A stretch of DNA of 41,880 nt from Terriglobia bacterium (GTDB lineage: Bacteria; Acidobacteriota; Polarisedimenticolia; Polarisedimenticolales; JAIQFR01), in the NCBI GenBank assembly GCA_020073205.1, contig JAIQFR010000028.1, positions 1 through 41,880 on the forward strand, read 5' to 3'. Below the pieces are notes generated by a model. The model saw nothing but the letters and a program-made list of their open reading frames with translations, did not search any database and had not been told where the DNA came from. The first letter of the stretch is position 1. Each line of letters begins with the position of its first letter. Made by a program: the position numbers and the translations under genes. Positions 1 through 7,845 of this stretch are shown here, piece after piece.

Positions 1-1
1 G

Positions 2-175
2 GACGAGTGGGTGTGGCGTTATCTGAAGCAGGTCGAGCTCGCCAATTTCGCTCCTCTCAACCTCCACGAGCTCAAAGTGGCGTTGCGCGGTGCCGTCCAA
101 CGGATCCGGATGCGACCCCGACTGATGCGTTCCTTCTTGGAGGCCAGCGATCTTTCTTTTTGGCCGAGTAGTTAA
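2..175 (+). mobile_element. IS630-family transposase, C-terminal fragment
   Basis: The frame is open from the window edge and ends at TAA 173-175, giving 57 residues. It begins DEWVWRYLK, which matches the conserved block around the last catalytic acidic residue of IS630/Tc1-type DDE transposases (usual form LNPxExVWxxLK). A basic helix and a short Ser-rich tail follow. The rest of the transposase lies outside the window, so I cannot tell whether the element is intact. The sequence just after the stop (176-197) is AT-richer than its surroundings and probably contains the end of the element. The pilT-like gene on the other strand stops inside this stretch. Family assignment rests on one motif and the tail length. 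Confidence 0.7.
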
Positions 176-191
176 ACTATTTATGCGTCAC

Positions 192-1679
192 TCAGTAAAC
201 GAGCGGGAGCTCGATGCCCGCGCTCTTGAACAGCGTTGCGAGCGACATCTTGTCCACCGCCTTCAGGAACGCCTCGTCGGCCGAGATGACTCCTCGCTTC
301 ACGAGGTCCAGGAGGGCGTCGACCATCAGCACCATCCCGTGCTTTCGGCCGGCCTGCATGATGCTCGGGATCTGGAACGTCTTCGCCTCCCGAATCAGGT
401 TGGCGACGGCCGGCGTGCCGATGAGGACCTCCATCGCGGCGACCCGGCCCCCGCTCTTCCTGCGGAGGAGGATCTGCGAGATCACGCCCTTCAGCGATTC
501 CGACAGCATCACCCGGATCTGGGACTGCCGGTCCGCGGGGAACTGGTCGATGATCCGGTCGACGGTGGACGGCGCGGTGGACGTGTGCAGCGTTCCGAAC
601 ACGAGGTGGCCGGTCTCCGCGGTCTCGATGGCGATGGCGACGGTCTCGAGATCGCGCATCTCTCCGACGAGGACGATGTCCGGATCCTCGCGCAGCGCGG
701 CGCGCAGCGCCGACTTGAAGCTCGACGTGTGGCTCCCCACCTCCCGCTGGTTGACGAGACACTTCCGGCTCGGGTGGACGAACTCGATCGGGTCCTCGAT
801 GGTGAGGATGTGGTCGGTCCGGTTCCGGTTGATGTGGTCGATCAGGGTCGCCAGGGTCGTGGACTTGCCGGAGCCGGTCGGCCCCGTCACGAGCACGAGG
901 CCCTTGGAGAGGAAGCAGAGGTCGAGAATCGCCTTGGGAAGCCCGAGGTCCTCGGCCGAGGGGATCCGGCTCGGGATCACCCGGAACACGCCGCCGACTC
1001 CCTTGCGGTCCGCGAACACGTTGCAGCGGAAACGCGCGACCCCCGGAATCTCGTGGGCGAAGTCGGTGTCCGACGCGGATTCGAACTCCTTCTTGAAGCG
1101 CGGCGGCAGGAGCTGGAACAGGAGGCGCGCGGTCTCTTCCGGAGAGCACGCGGCCGTTCCGGGGATCCGCATCATCTCTCCGTGCAGCCGGACGGTCGGG
1201 TGCTCGTCGGCGGAGAGGTGGAGGTCGCTTCCTCCCACCTCGACCAGGTAGGTCAGGTGGGCCTCGATCGCCGGAGCTCCCGGCCGCAGCGCGGTCGGAT
1301 CGAAGGGCTTGAGCCCGACGGATTCCGAGGCGGCGGGCGCCGCGGCGCTCGCCGTCGGCGCGGAGTCGGGCGCGGTCGCGGCCGGCGTCGCGCGTACGGC
1401 GAGCGTCCCGTCCGACACGGAGGACGAGAACGCGAACGACTTCCCGTCGGGCAGGCGGTACGCGAAGCGGGCGGGCTCGCCTGCGGAGATCCGCCGGGCG
1501 TCGTCGGGAGAGGACACCTCGGAGAGCAGGGCGATGATCTGACCGCGCGTCAGCGAAGCCGCCGACACCGCGCGCTCGCCGTCCGGGTACGCGAACACCG
1601 GCTGCGCACCCTCCGCGAGACGCAGCTCCCGCGCCCCCCGGTCCGCGAGCGCACGGAGCATCGTATCGAGCTGAGGCAA
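192..1679 (-). CDS. pilT: PilT/PilU-type retraction ATPase with an extra N-terminal domain
   Basis: This is a cytoplasmic hexameric ATPase of the type IV pilus, expected to power pilus retraction (twitching). From TTG 1679, chosen because GGAGG lies 4 nt upstream, the protein has 495 residues against about 345-380 for PilT. Residues 137-245 are the normal PilT N-terminal domain (SDLHLS motif at 151). Walker A GPTGSGKS is at 266, the acidic box IEDPIEF at 294, the Walker B region VLVGEMRD at 336 and the His box GTLHT at 362. VANLIRE at 425 is the AIRNLIRE-type retraction motif, which supports PilT over the assembly ATPase PilB. Residues 1-97 resemble a degenerate second copy of the N-terminal domain (RELRLAEG near 17), joined by an Ala/Pro/Ser linker (98-135). 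The longer open frame up to 1979 is upstream read-through. The last residues (ELPLVY) may derive from the adjacent IS end. Confidence 0.9.
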   Translation of the reverse strand: MPQLDTMLRALADRGARELRLAEGAQPVFAYPDGERAVSAASLTRGQIIALLSEVSSPDDARRISAGEPARFAYRLPDGKSFAFSSSVSDGTLAVRATPAATAPDSAPTASAAAPAASESVGLKPFDPTALRPGAPAIEAHLTYLVEVGGSDLHLSADEHPTVRLHGEMMRIPGTAACSPEETARLLFQLLPPRFKKEFESASDTDFAHEIPGVARFRCNVFADRKGVGGVFRVIPSRIPSAEDLGLPKAILDLCFLSKGLVLVTGPTGSGKSTTLATLIDHINRNRTDHILTIEDPIEFVHPSRKCLVNQREVGSHTSSFKSALRAALREDPDIVLVGEMRDLETVAIAIETAETGHLVFGTLHTSTAPSTVDRIIDQFPADRQSQIRVMLSESLKGVISQILLRRKSGGRVAAMEVLIGTPAVANLIREAKTFQIPSIMQAGRKHGMVLMVDALLDLVKRGVISADEAFLKAVDKMSLATLFKSAGIELPLVY

Positions 1680-1864
1680 GAGTCCTCCCCGACCGTGCAG
1701 GCGTTCTCCCGCCCGGCCGCGAGGGCGAATATAGGTCTCGCTCCCGGGGCCAGCAAGCGAAGCGCGGTCGGTTGCGGCGACCCGGCGTGGAGGATACGAT
1801 GCCACGCCACGGGTGAGTTCGCGGGAGATCGCGAAACCCGTGAATTCCGTCGAGGAGGAGCACC

Positions 1865-2593
1865 ATGAGAGCGACCCGTTTTGCCGTGTACAGCCTCGCG
1901 CTGGCTCTCGCCGCCACGGCGAACCACGCCGCGCCGACCGCCGCCGCCCCCAAGGAGAAACTGATGAACCCGGCCGCATTGACCGAGAAGGCGCCGGACG
2001 CCTTCCGCGTGAAGTTCGAGACGAGCAAGGGAGATTTCGTGGTGGAGGTCACCCGAGCCTGGGCCCCGAACGGCGCAGACCGGTTCTACAACCTCGCCAA
2101 GAACGGCTACTACGACGGCGTGAGGTTCTTCCGCGTGCTGCGCGCGCCAAAACCCTTCATGGCGCAATTCGGAATCCACGGGGATCCCGCGGTCTCCGCC
2201 GTCTGGCGCGGCGCCACCATTCCCGACGACGCGGTGAAGGGAAGCAACACCCGGGGGGCGGTCACCTTCGCGACCGCCGGACCCAACACCCGCACCACCC
2301 AGATCTTCATCAACTACGGCGACAACTCCTTCCTCGATGGCAAGGGGTTCTCCCCCTTCGCCAAGGTCGTCGAGGGGATGGACATCGTCGAAAAGTTCTA
2401 CTCCGATTACGGCGAGGGCGCCCCCAGGGGGGGCGGGCCCGACCAGGGGAGGCTCCAGAACGAAGGGAACGCCTACCTCGAAGCGAGCTTCCCGAAACTC
2501 GACTACATCAAGAAGGTGTCGGTGCAGAAGGGCGAGGCGAAGAAGGCGGCGGAGCAGAAACCCGCCGAGAAGAAGGTCGAGGCCAAGCCGTAG
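1865..2593 (+). CDS. Secreted cyclophilin-type peptidyl-prolyl isomerase
   Basis: The enzyme catalyses cis-trans isomerisation of Xaa-Pro bonds during folding, and is probably periplasmic. The 242-residue protein starts at an ATG 5 nt behind GGAGGAG. It has a signal peptide (basic start, hydrophobic residues 8-20, Ala-rich cleavage region). The cyclophilin fold spans about 47-190: FETSKGDFVVEV, then FFRV (catalytic Arg), FMAQFG and TQIFINYGDN, followed by FAKVVEGMDIVEKF. The C-terminus is a Lys/Glu/Ala-rich tail of about 30 residues, probably disordered. It is followed 28 nt later by a second, more divergent cyclophilin gene in the same direction, suggesting an operon. The family is secure; the substrate is unknown. 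Confidence 0.9.
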   Translation: MRATRFAVYSLALALAATANHAAPTAAAPKEKLMNPAALTEKAPDAFRVKFETSKGDFVVEVTRAWAPNGADRFYNLAKNGYYDGVRFFRVLRAPKPFMAQFGIHGDPAVSAVWRGATIPDDAVKGSNTRGAVTFATAGPNTRTTQIFINYGDNSFLDGKGFSPFAKVVEGMDIVEKFYSDYGEGAPRGGGPDQGRLQNEGNAYLEASFPKLDYIKKVSVQKGEAKKAAEQKPAEKKVEAKP

Positions 2594-2621
2594 TGGTCCG
2601 CAGCAGGGGAGAGGCGCGGTG

Positions 2622-3377
2622 ATGTCAGGCTTCCCGAAATGCGCCGCCTCGACCCTGTCGGCCCTTCTCCTGTCCGGCATCGCCGCCGTCGGCGCTGCCG
2701 GAGCGCGCCCGCCGAACGGGCCTCCTCCCTCCGCTCCCCCGGTGGTCACGGAAGAGACCCTCGCGCTCCCTCCCGGCCTCCCGGAGGGCTGGTACGCCTG
2801 GATCGAGACGAGCATGGGGGTGATCGTCGCCAGGCTCCTGCCCGAGCAGGCCCCGCAGTCCGTGGCCCACTTCGCGGCGCTCGCCGAGGGTCGACTCGCG
2901 TGGCCCGATCCCGTCACGGGGACACCGCGCAAGGACCCTTACTACGACGGGCTGAAGGTCACGCGGGCGGTCGCCGCGGAGCGCATCGAGATCGGAGGGA
3001 GCACCGTGGCGGGACGCAGCATGCCGCCGATCTTCGTTCCGCCGGAAGGGGAGGGGCCGGTGAACTTCACCGGGCCGGGACGGCTCGGAATGGTCCGCAC
3101 CGTCTTGAACCGGATCAGCGGCGTCAAGTTCTTCGTCACGGCCGGAACGATCCCTTACCTCAACGGATCGCATCCGTGCTTCGGAATCGTCGTCTCGGGC
3201 CTCGACGTGGTGGAGCGGGCCAGCGCCGTCAAGACCTTCGGGAACGAGATGCCCATCGATCCCGTGATGGTGAAGCGGATCCGCGTCTGCAAGGTCGGCA
3301 ACCCCGCCCCTCTCCCGGAGCCGATGCCGTACACACCGAAGGCGCAGAAGTACGGCCTGCGTCCGGAACCGCGCTAG
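2622..3377 (+). CDS. Divergent secreted cyclophilin-like protein
   Basis: This 251-residue protein has a signal peptide (residues 1-27, ending GAAGA) and a Pro-rich linker. A cyclophilin-like domain covers about 55-225: WIETSMGVIVARL, then QSVAHFAALAEG, YYDGLKVTR and FFVTAGTIPYLNG with GIVVSGLDVVERAS. The fold signature is clear. The loop that normally carries the conserved Phe-x-x-Gln after the catalytic Arg is replaced by an insertion (AAERIEIGGST), so catalysis may be weak or lost. The stop lies 12 nt from the convergent phoR stop. It probably arose by duplication of the upstream cyclophilin gene or was paired with it. A binding or chaperone role without isomerase activity is possible. Confidence 0.8.
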   Translation: MSGFPKCAASTLSALLLSGIAAVGAAGARPPNGPPPSAPPVVTEETLALPPGLPEGWYAWIETSMGVIVARLLPEQAPQSVAHFAALAEGRLAWPDPVTGTPRKDPYYDGLKVTRAVAAERIEIGGSTVAGRSMPPIFVPPEGEGPVNFTGPGRLGMVRTVLNRISGVKFFVTAGTIPYLNGSHPCFGIVVSGLDVVERASAVKTFGNEMPIDPVMVKRIRVCKVGNPAPLPEPMPYTPKAQKYGLRPEPR

Positions 3378-3389
3378 GCGCGGGAGCCA

Positions 3390-5144
3390 TCAGGCCGGCG
3401 GGAACTCCAGGACGAACCGCGATCCGCGCCCGAGCTCGGACTCGGCGCGAACCGCGCCTCCGTGAAGACGCATCAGGTGCCGGACGATGGCGAGGCCGAG
3501 ACCGGTCCCGCCCATCTCTCTCGAGCGCGCCTTGTCCACCCGGTAGAACCGGTTGAAGATCTTCTCGAGGCTGTCCGCGGGGATGCCGACCCCGGTGTCC
3601 TCCACCGAGATCGTCGGTCTCCCGCCCTCGAGCCCTCCCGTCACGCGCACGACACCGCCGGGGCGGTTGAACTTGATCCCGTTGTCCACGAGATTCACCA
3701 GGATCTGCTCGAAGCGACGCCGGTCCGCGCGGAGGACGAACGGTGAACGAAAATCCACCTCGACCCGGATGCCGGCGGAGGCGTGGCGGTGGGAGACCTC
3801 GTCGGCCACGTCGCCAGCGACCTCGGCGACTTCCACGTCCTCCAGGAGGAGCTCGATCGCGCCGGTCTCGATCAGCGAGAGGTCCGTGAGGTCGTCGATC
3901 AGGGTCTCCATCCGGGCGGCGTGGCGGCGGGCGATCTCGAGGAACCGCGCCGCGTTCTCGCGGTCGGCGAGACCGCCGTCGAGGAGCGTCTCCACGAAGG
4001 CTCGGATCGAGGTCAGCGGCGTCCTCAGCTCGTGGGAGACGTCGGCGACGAAGTCCCTGCGCACCGCCTCGAGGGCGACCAGCCTCGAGATGTCGAAGAA
4101 CAGCACCAGCGCTCCCCCGGGGCGCCCCGACGGCCGCGACGGCAGCGGGGTGACGTGGACCTCGAACGAGCGTCCGGAGTCGGCGGCGCGGACCACCATC
4201 TCCCGCACCTCGGCTCCGTCCCCCAGCGCGTGGTCGAGGTCGCGGATCACCGCCGGGTTCCGGATCGCCTCGGCGAGAAGGTGCCCCGCGGGATCGAACG
4301 GGACGCCGAAGATCTGGCGGAAGGCGTCGTTGGCCAGTTCGATCCGCCGGTCCGTTCCGACCAGGAGGAGGCCCTCCTTCATCCCCGCGATGACGGAGCG
4401 CAGGACCGCCCGTTCCGAGTCGAGCTCGGCGATCTTGTCCACCAGCGCCCGCTTCATCCGGTTGATCGAAGCGGCGAGATGCGCCAACTCGTCGGCGCCG
4501 TCGTAGGGGACCGCGGACCCGAGGTCGCCGGAGTCGGTCCGGTCGGCGGCCTCGCTCATACGCTCGATCGGCCTCGAGAGCCGGCGGACCACGACGTAGG
4601 CGATCGCGGTCAGCGCCAGGAGCGCCGCCAGCGTGACGCCGCGCATGAGCCAGGAGTAGTACGACTCGACCTCGCGGACCCTGGCGACCGGAAGCGCGAT
4701 CCGGACGTACGCCACCGGGCCGTTCCCCTCCACCCGGCGCGCGGTGTACAGGTACTCGATGCCGGTGCTGTTCGACACGCGCGAGGCCTCACCGACCCTC
4801 CCACCCGCGGCGGCGACGATCTCCGGCCGGCGGAGGTGGTTCTCCATTGAGGTGAGATCCGCTTCGCTCTCGGCCGAGTCACCGAGCACGGTTCCGTCGT
4901 GGCCGATGAGGGTCACGCGGGCGCCCAGGCGTCTCCCGGCATCCGCGGCCAGGGTCTGGGGAGCCTCAGGGGGAACCAGGGCGGCGACCGAGGCGGCCAG
5001 AAGGTCGGTCTCCGCGCGGAGCCGCTCGGCGAAACGGTCACCCACCGCCGAGTGCAGGAGCTGGACCGATCCGAAGCCGACGACGGCCGACGTGACGAGG
5101 ACGGTGGCGAGCAGCGCCACCAGGAGCTTGTGGCGGATCTTCAC
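3390..5144 (-). CDS. phoR: PhoR-type sensor histidine kinase
   Basis: This membrane histidine kinase is the partner of the response regulator encoded just upstream, and most likely senses phosphate status through PstB/PhoU. The GTG start (5144) overlaps the phoB stop by 4 nt (GTGA), so translation is coupled. From this start it has 584 residues: TM1 at about 8-28, an extracytoplasmic sensor region of about 30-165, TM2 at about 168-187, a HAMP domain at about 188-240, a PAS domain at about 248-355, the phospho-acceptor His371 in FVADVSHELRTPL, N-box LVNLVDNGIKFN, G1 box DTGVGIP and G2 box GGTGLGLA near the C-terminus. The PAS domain and Pho operon context fit PhoR. The large extracytoplasmic domain is more like Gram-positive PhoR than E. 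coli PhoR. Confidence 0.92.
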   Translation of the reverse strand: MKIRHKLLVALLATVLVTSAVVGFGSVQLLHSAVGDRFAERLRAETDLLAASVAALVPPEAPQTLAADAGRRLGARVTLIGHDGTVLGDSAESEADLTSMENHLRRPEIVAAAGGRVGEASRVSNSTGIEYLYTARRVEGNGPVAYVRIALPVARVREVESYYSWLMRGVTLAALLALTAIAYVVVRRLSRPIERMSEAADRTDSGDLGSAVPYDGADELAHLAASINRMKRALVDKIAELDSERAVLRSVIAGMKEGLLLVGTDRRIELANDAFRQIFGVPFDPAGHLLAEAIRNPAVIRDLDHALGDGAEVREMVVRAADSGRSFEVHVTPLPSRPSGRPGGALVLFFDISRLVALEAVRRDFVADVSHELRTPLTSIRAFVETLLDGGLADRENAARFLEIARRHAARMETLIDDLTDLSLIETGAIELLLEDVEVAEVAGDVADEVSHRHASAGIRVEVDFRSPFVLRADRRRFEQILVNLVDNGIKFNRPGGVVRVTGGLEGGRPTISVEDTGVGIPADSLEKIFNRFYRVDKARSREMGGTGLGLAIVRHLMRLHGGAVRAESELGRGSRFVLEFPPA

Positions 5145-5830
5145 GAGGTCCCCCGCCAGCGGTAGCCGACCCCGACCACGGTCTCGATGCGCGCCTCGAT
5201 CTCCGGGCCGAGCTTCTGCCGGAGCCGCCGCACGTGGACGTCCACGGTGCGGGTCTCCCCCGGATAGTCGTAGCCCCACACGCGCTCGAGGAGGCGCTCG
5301 CGCGTACGGACCCGCCCGCGGTGGCGGAGGAGGTCGGCCAGGAGATCGAATTCCCTCCGCGTCAGGACGACCTCCCGTCCCCCGACGACGGCGCGCCGCG
5401 CGTCGAGATCCACGGCGAGCGGCGGATCGGCGAGCGCCTCCGTCGCCCCTCCCGAGCCCTCCGCGCGCCTCAGGACCGCGCGCACCCTCGCCTGGACCTC
5501 GCGGAGTGAGAACGGCTTGGTGATGTAGTCGTCGGCGCCCTCGTCGAGCCCCCTCACCCGCTGGGACTCCTCCACCCGGGCGGTGATCATGACGATCGGG
5601 ATCCGAGCGGTCGCGGGGGACGACCGGAGACGGCGGCAGACCTCGATGCCGTCGAGCCCCGGCAGGCTGAGGTCGAGCAGGACGAGATCCGGAAGTCGCG
5701 CGGCCGCGGCCTCGAGGCCCGCCTCGCCGTCACGAACCGACGTGATCTCGAAAGCGCCGTCCCTCTCGAGGTTGTAGCGCAGCGAGAGCGCGATGTCCTC
5801 GTCGTCCTCGATCAGGAGGATCCGCTTCAT
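5141..5830 (-). CDS. phoB: PhoB-type response regulator (OmpR/PhoB family)
   Basis: This is a phosphorylation-activated transcription factor for phosphate-starvation genes. The 229-residue protein has a receiver domain (about 1-120) with LIEDDEDIA, the phospho-acceptor Asp in LVLLDLSLPG, MITAR and the conserved Lys in DDYITKPFS. An OmpR-type winged helix (about 130-229) shows LTRREFDLLADLL, RLLERVWGYDY and RTVDVHVRRLRQKLG. The ATG at 5830 overlaps the phoU stop by 1 nt (TGATG); a GTG one codon earlier is the alternative start. It lies between phoU and phoR, so it is assigned as PhoB rather than another OmpR-family regulator. Its probable binding site, three 11-bp-phased repeats, sits upstream of the operon at 7502-7530. 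Confidence 0.92.
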   Translation of the reverse strand: MKRILLIEDDEDIALSLRYNLERDGAFEITSVRDGEAGLEAAAARLPDLVLLDLSLPGLDGIEVCRRLRSSPATARIPIVMITARVEESQRVRGLDEGADDYITKPFSLREVQARVRAVLRRAEGSGGATEALADPPLAVDLDARRAVVGGREVVLTRREFDLLADLLRHRGRVRTRERLLERVWGYDYPGETRTVDVHVRRLRQKLGPEIEARIETVVGVGYRWRGTS

Positions 5831-6522
5831 CACCCGTCACTCGTCCCGTCGGCTGAGCTGAGCCAGGGGTGCTTGATCACGCGCCCCTCGCACATGTAGA
5901 CCACCTGCTCGCACACGTTGGTGGCCTGGTCCCCGATCCTCTCGAAGTACTTGGCGACGAAGGTCAGGCGGAGCGCCCGCGTGATCGCCCGAGGGTCCTC
6001 CACCATGAACGACAGCAGCTCCCGGAAGATCTGTTCCATTCTCCGGTCGAGGTCGTCGTCCAGCGCGATGACCGCCCGCGCCGTCGCGGCGTCGCGCCGC
6101 ACGAACGCGTCCAGCGCCCCGTGGACCATCTCCTCCGCTCGGCGGGCCATGAGCGGGATGTCGACGAACGGCTTGAGCTGGGGCTCCTCGTTGAGCTCCA
6201 GCGCCCGCTCGCTGACGTTCACGGCCAGATCCCCGATCCGCTCGAGGTCCGTCGTGATCTTCATCGCGGTGGTGATGAACCGGAGGTCCCGCGCGAGCGG
6301 TTGCTTAAGCGCCAGGATCTCCATGGAGAGGCGGTCGATCTCGAGCTCCACGCGGTCCACCTCGGCGTCCTCGGCGACCACCTCCCTGGCGAGATTCGAA
6401 TCGCGCTCGACGAGGGCGTCGACCGAGCGGCCGATGGCCTGCTCCACGAGGCCGCCGAGGAGCAGGATCTTCCCCGAGAGAAGATCGAGCTGCTCCGCCA
6501 GGCTGCGGGTCGGTCTCTCCAT
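5830..6522 (-). CDS. phoU: Phosphate signalling protein PhoU
   Basis: PhoU is a cytoplasmic adaptor that links the Pst transporter to PhoR and keeps the Pho response off when phosphate is sufficient. It is an all-helical protein of two repeated three-helix bundles. Both metal/phosphate-binding-type motifs are visible: TTDLERIGDLAVNVSE in the first half and KYFERIGDQATNVCE in the second. From ATG 6522 it has 230 residues, close to the family norm. A GTG at 6540 would add six residues, but only the ATG has a purine-rich stretch at a workable distance. It sits 89 nt downstream of pstB and overlaps phoB by 1 nt, so pstB-phoU-phoB-phoR reads as one unit. Confidence 0.93.
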   Translation of the reverse strand: MERPTRSLAEQLDLLSGKILLLGGLVEQAIGRSVDALVERDSNLAREVVAEDAEVDRVELEIDRLSMEILALKQPLARDLRFITTAMKITTDLERIGDLAVNVSERALELNEEPQLKPFVDIPLMARRAEEMVHGALDAFVRRDAATARAVIALDDDLDRRMEQIFRELLSFMVEDPRAITRALRLTFVAKYFERIGDQATNVCEQVVYMCEGRVIKHPWLSSADGTSDG

Positions 6523-6610
6523 GGACCCCTTCTCCGCCACCTCCGCGGCGGGGCCGCCGCAGGAGAGTCTAGCGTCAAGCGCCGGCGGGCCAAAGCGCCG
6601 TTCCTCGGCG

Positions 6611-7459
6611 CTATCCGAACCGGCCGGTGATGTAATCCTCCGTCTGTTTCTTCGACGGGTTCAGGAACAGCCTGTCGGTCTCCCCGAACTCCACCAGGCG
6701 GCCCAGGTAGAGGAAGGCCGTGTAGTCGGAGACCCGCGACGCCTGCTGCATGTTGTGGGTCACGATCACCAGCGTGTAGTGGTCCCGGAGCTCCCGCATC
6801 AGCTCCTCGATCTTCGCGGTGGCGATCGGGTCGAGGGCGGAGCAGGGCTCGTCGAGCAGAACGACCTCCGGCTCCACGGCGATCGCTCGGGCGATGCAGA
6901 GTCGCTGCTGCTGGCCGCCCGACAGGCTCAGGGCGCTCTCCTCCAACCGGTCCTTCACCTCGTCCCAGAGGGCGGCGCTCTTGAGGCTCCGCTCCACGAC
7001 CTCGTCCAGCTCGTGCCGCCGCCGGCCCCCGTGGATCCGGCAGCCGTACGCGACGTTCTCGTAGACGGACTTGGGGAAGGGGTTCGACTTCTGGAACACC
7101 ATCCCGATCCGCTTCCTCAGGGTGGTCACGTCCACCTCGGGATCGTAGACGCTCTTCCCCTCGAAACGCACCTCTCCCTCGACCCGAACGTCGTCGACGA
7201 GGTCGTTCATCCGGTCGAAGCAGCGGAGGAGCGTGGACTTGCCGCATCCCGAGGGTCCGATGAACGCGGTGATCCTGCGCGCCGGGATCTCGAGGGAGAC
7301 GTCGTGCAGCGCCCGGGAGTCGCCGTACCAGAGCGAAAGCGAGCGGACGTCGAGGATGGGATGGTCGAAGCGCAGGGCGGGGGCGTCCGCCGCCCCGACC
7401 TCCGATCCCCCGGCGTCCGCCGCGTCGGCACCGGCAGCGGCGTTCCGCACGAGCTCCAT
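6611..7459 (-). CDS. pstB: Phosphate ABC transporter ATPase PstB
   Basis: This is the ATP-hydrolysing subunit of the high-affinity phosphate importer PstSCAB, on the inner face of the membrane. The ATG at 7459 is chosen because AAGGAGG lies 4 nt upstream; two earlier ATGs at 7477 and 7498 lack such a site. It has 282 residues: Walker [10 protein letters not shown], the Q-loop stretch FQKSNPFP that is characteristic of PstB, signature LSGGQQQRL, Walker [13 protein letters not shown], and the C-terminal PstB-type end [10 protein letters not shown]. The membrane subunits pstC and pstA and the binding protein pstS, which normally precede pstB, are absent here. Upstream there is only the Pho-box-like repeat, then the terminator of another gene. 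Confidence 0.94.
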   Translation of the reverse strand: MELVRNAAAGADAADAGGSEVGAADAPALRFDHPILDVRSLSLWYGDSRALHDVSLEIPARRITAFIGPSGCGKSTLLRCFDRMNDLVDDVRVEGEVRFEGKSVYDPEVDVTTLRKRIGMVFQKSNPFPKSVYENVAYGCRIHGGRRRHELDEVVERSLKSAALWDEVKDRLEESALSLSGGQQQRLCIARAIAVEPEVVLLDEPCSALDPIATAKIEELMRELRDHYTLVIVTHNMQQASRVSDYTAFLYLGRLVEFGETDRLFLNPSKKQTEDYITGRFG

Positions 7460-7501
7460 CGAACCTCCTTCGGACATTGGACTACGTCGAGGCGTCATGG
7501 A

Positions 7502-7530
7502 GGTTAACGTTGGGTTAACGGGAGGTAAAC
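7502..7530 (-). promoter_or_regulatory. Putative Pho box (PhoB binding site)
   Basis: Read on the minus strand, three 7-bp units GTTTACC, GTTAACC and GTTAACC occur, each separated by exactly 4 bp, so they repeat every 11 bp on one face of the helix. This is the architecture of known Pho boxes: E. coli CTGTCAT-N4-CTGTCAT and Streptomyces GTTCACC-N4-GTTCACC, the latter differing by one base per unit. The array ends 42 nt before the pstB ATG. Assignment as the PhoB target is inferred from architecture and position. Confidence 0.75.
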
Positions 7531-7558
7531 AGGCGCGCGGAGGGCGGCGGGAGCGGGC

Positions 7559-7590
7559 AAAAAAACGGGGACGCCGGAGGCGGCGTCCCC
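7559..7590 (-). terminator. Rho-independent terminator of the 25-residue peptide gene
   Basis: A perfect 9-bp GC-rich stem (7567-7575 with 7582-7590, loop of 6 nt) is followed on the minus strand by one C/G pair position and seven T residues (complement of the A run at 7559-7565). It lies 40 nt past the stop of the small gene at 7630 and isolates it from the downstream pst operon. Confidence 0.85.
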
Positions 7591-7629
7591 TGAGATCTCT
7601 TGAGTGTCCGGATCAGGGGTTTCAGCCCC

Positions 7630-7707
7630 TCAGCACTTCTTCATGGCTTTCTTCTTCGCGACCTTCTTCTTCGCCGTCTTCTTCGCGGCCTTCTTCTTCG
7701 TCGCCAT
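7630..7707 (-). CDS. 25-residue Lys/Ala-rich basic peptide
   Basis: The peptide starts MATKKKAAKKTAKKK and ends MKKC. It is almost entirely Lys and Ala in KKxA repeats and strongly basic, like an isolated histone H1/AlgP-type nucleic-acid-binding tail. AGGAGGTGA, a nine-base match to the anti-Shine-Dalgarno sequence, lies 8 nt before the ATG. A good promoter (7770-7797) and a strong terminator (7559-7590) bracket the gene, so it is a complete monocistronic unit and probably highly expressed. No domain is recognisable. A DNA- or RNA-compacting role is an inference from composition only. The single terminal Cys could allow dimerisation, which is also speculative. The reading frame continues open upstream to 7824, but that part has no start context. 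Confidence 0.75.
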   Translation of the reverse strand: MATKKKAAKKTAKKKVAKKKAMKKC

Positions 7708-7769
7708 GTTCGATCTCACCTCCTCTCCGCGGCCGCCGCCTGCGGCCGTTCGTCGATGCATCAACGTCG

Positions 7770-7797
7770 AATATAGGGACGTCGCGCCGGGTGTCAA
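7770..7797 (-). promoter_or_regulatory. Sigma-70-type promoter of the small basic peptide gene
   Basis: On the minus strand, TTGACA (7797-7792) and TATATT (7775-7770) are separated by 16 bp. This is a near-consensus housekeeping promoter, rare in this GC-rich window. Predicted transcription would start near 7762, leaving a leader of about 55 nt before the ATG at 7707. Confidence 0.75.
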
Positions 7798-7845
7798 GAC
7801 GAAAGACGGAGTCGCGAAGCGCACGATGTCGCGCGGAGCGTCGCG

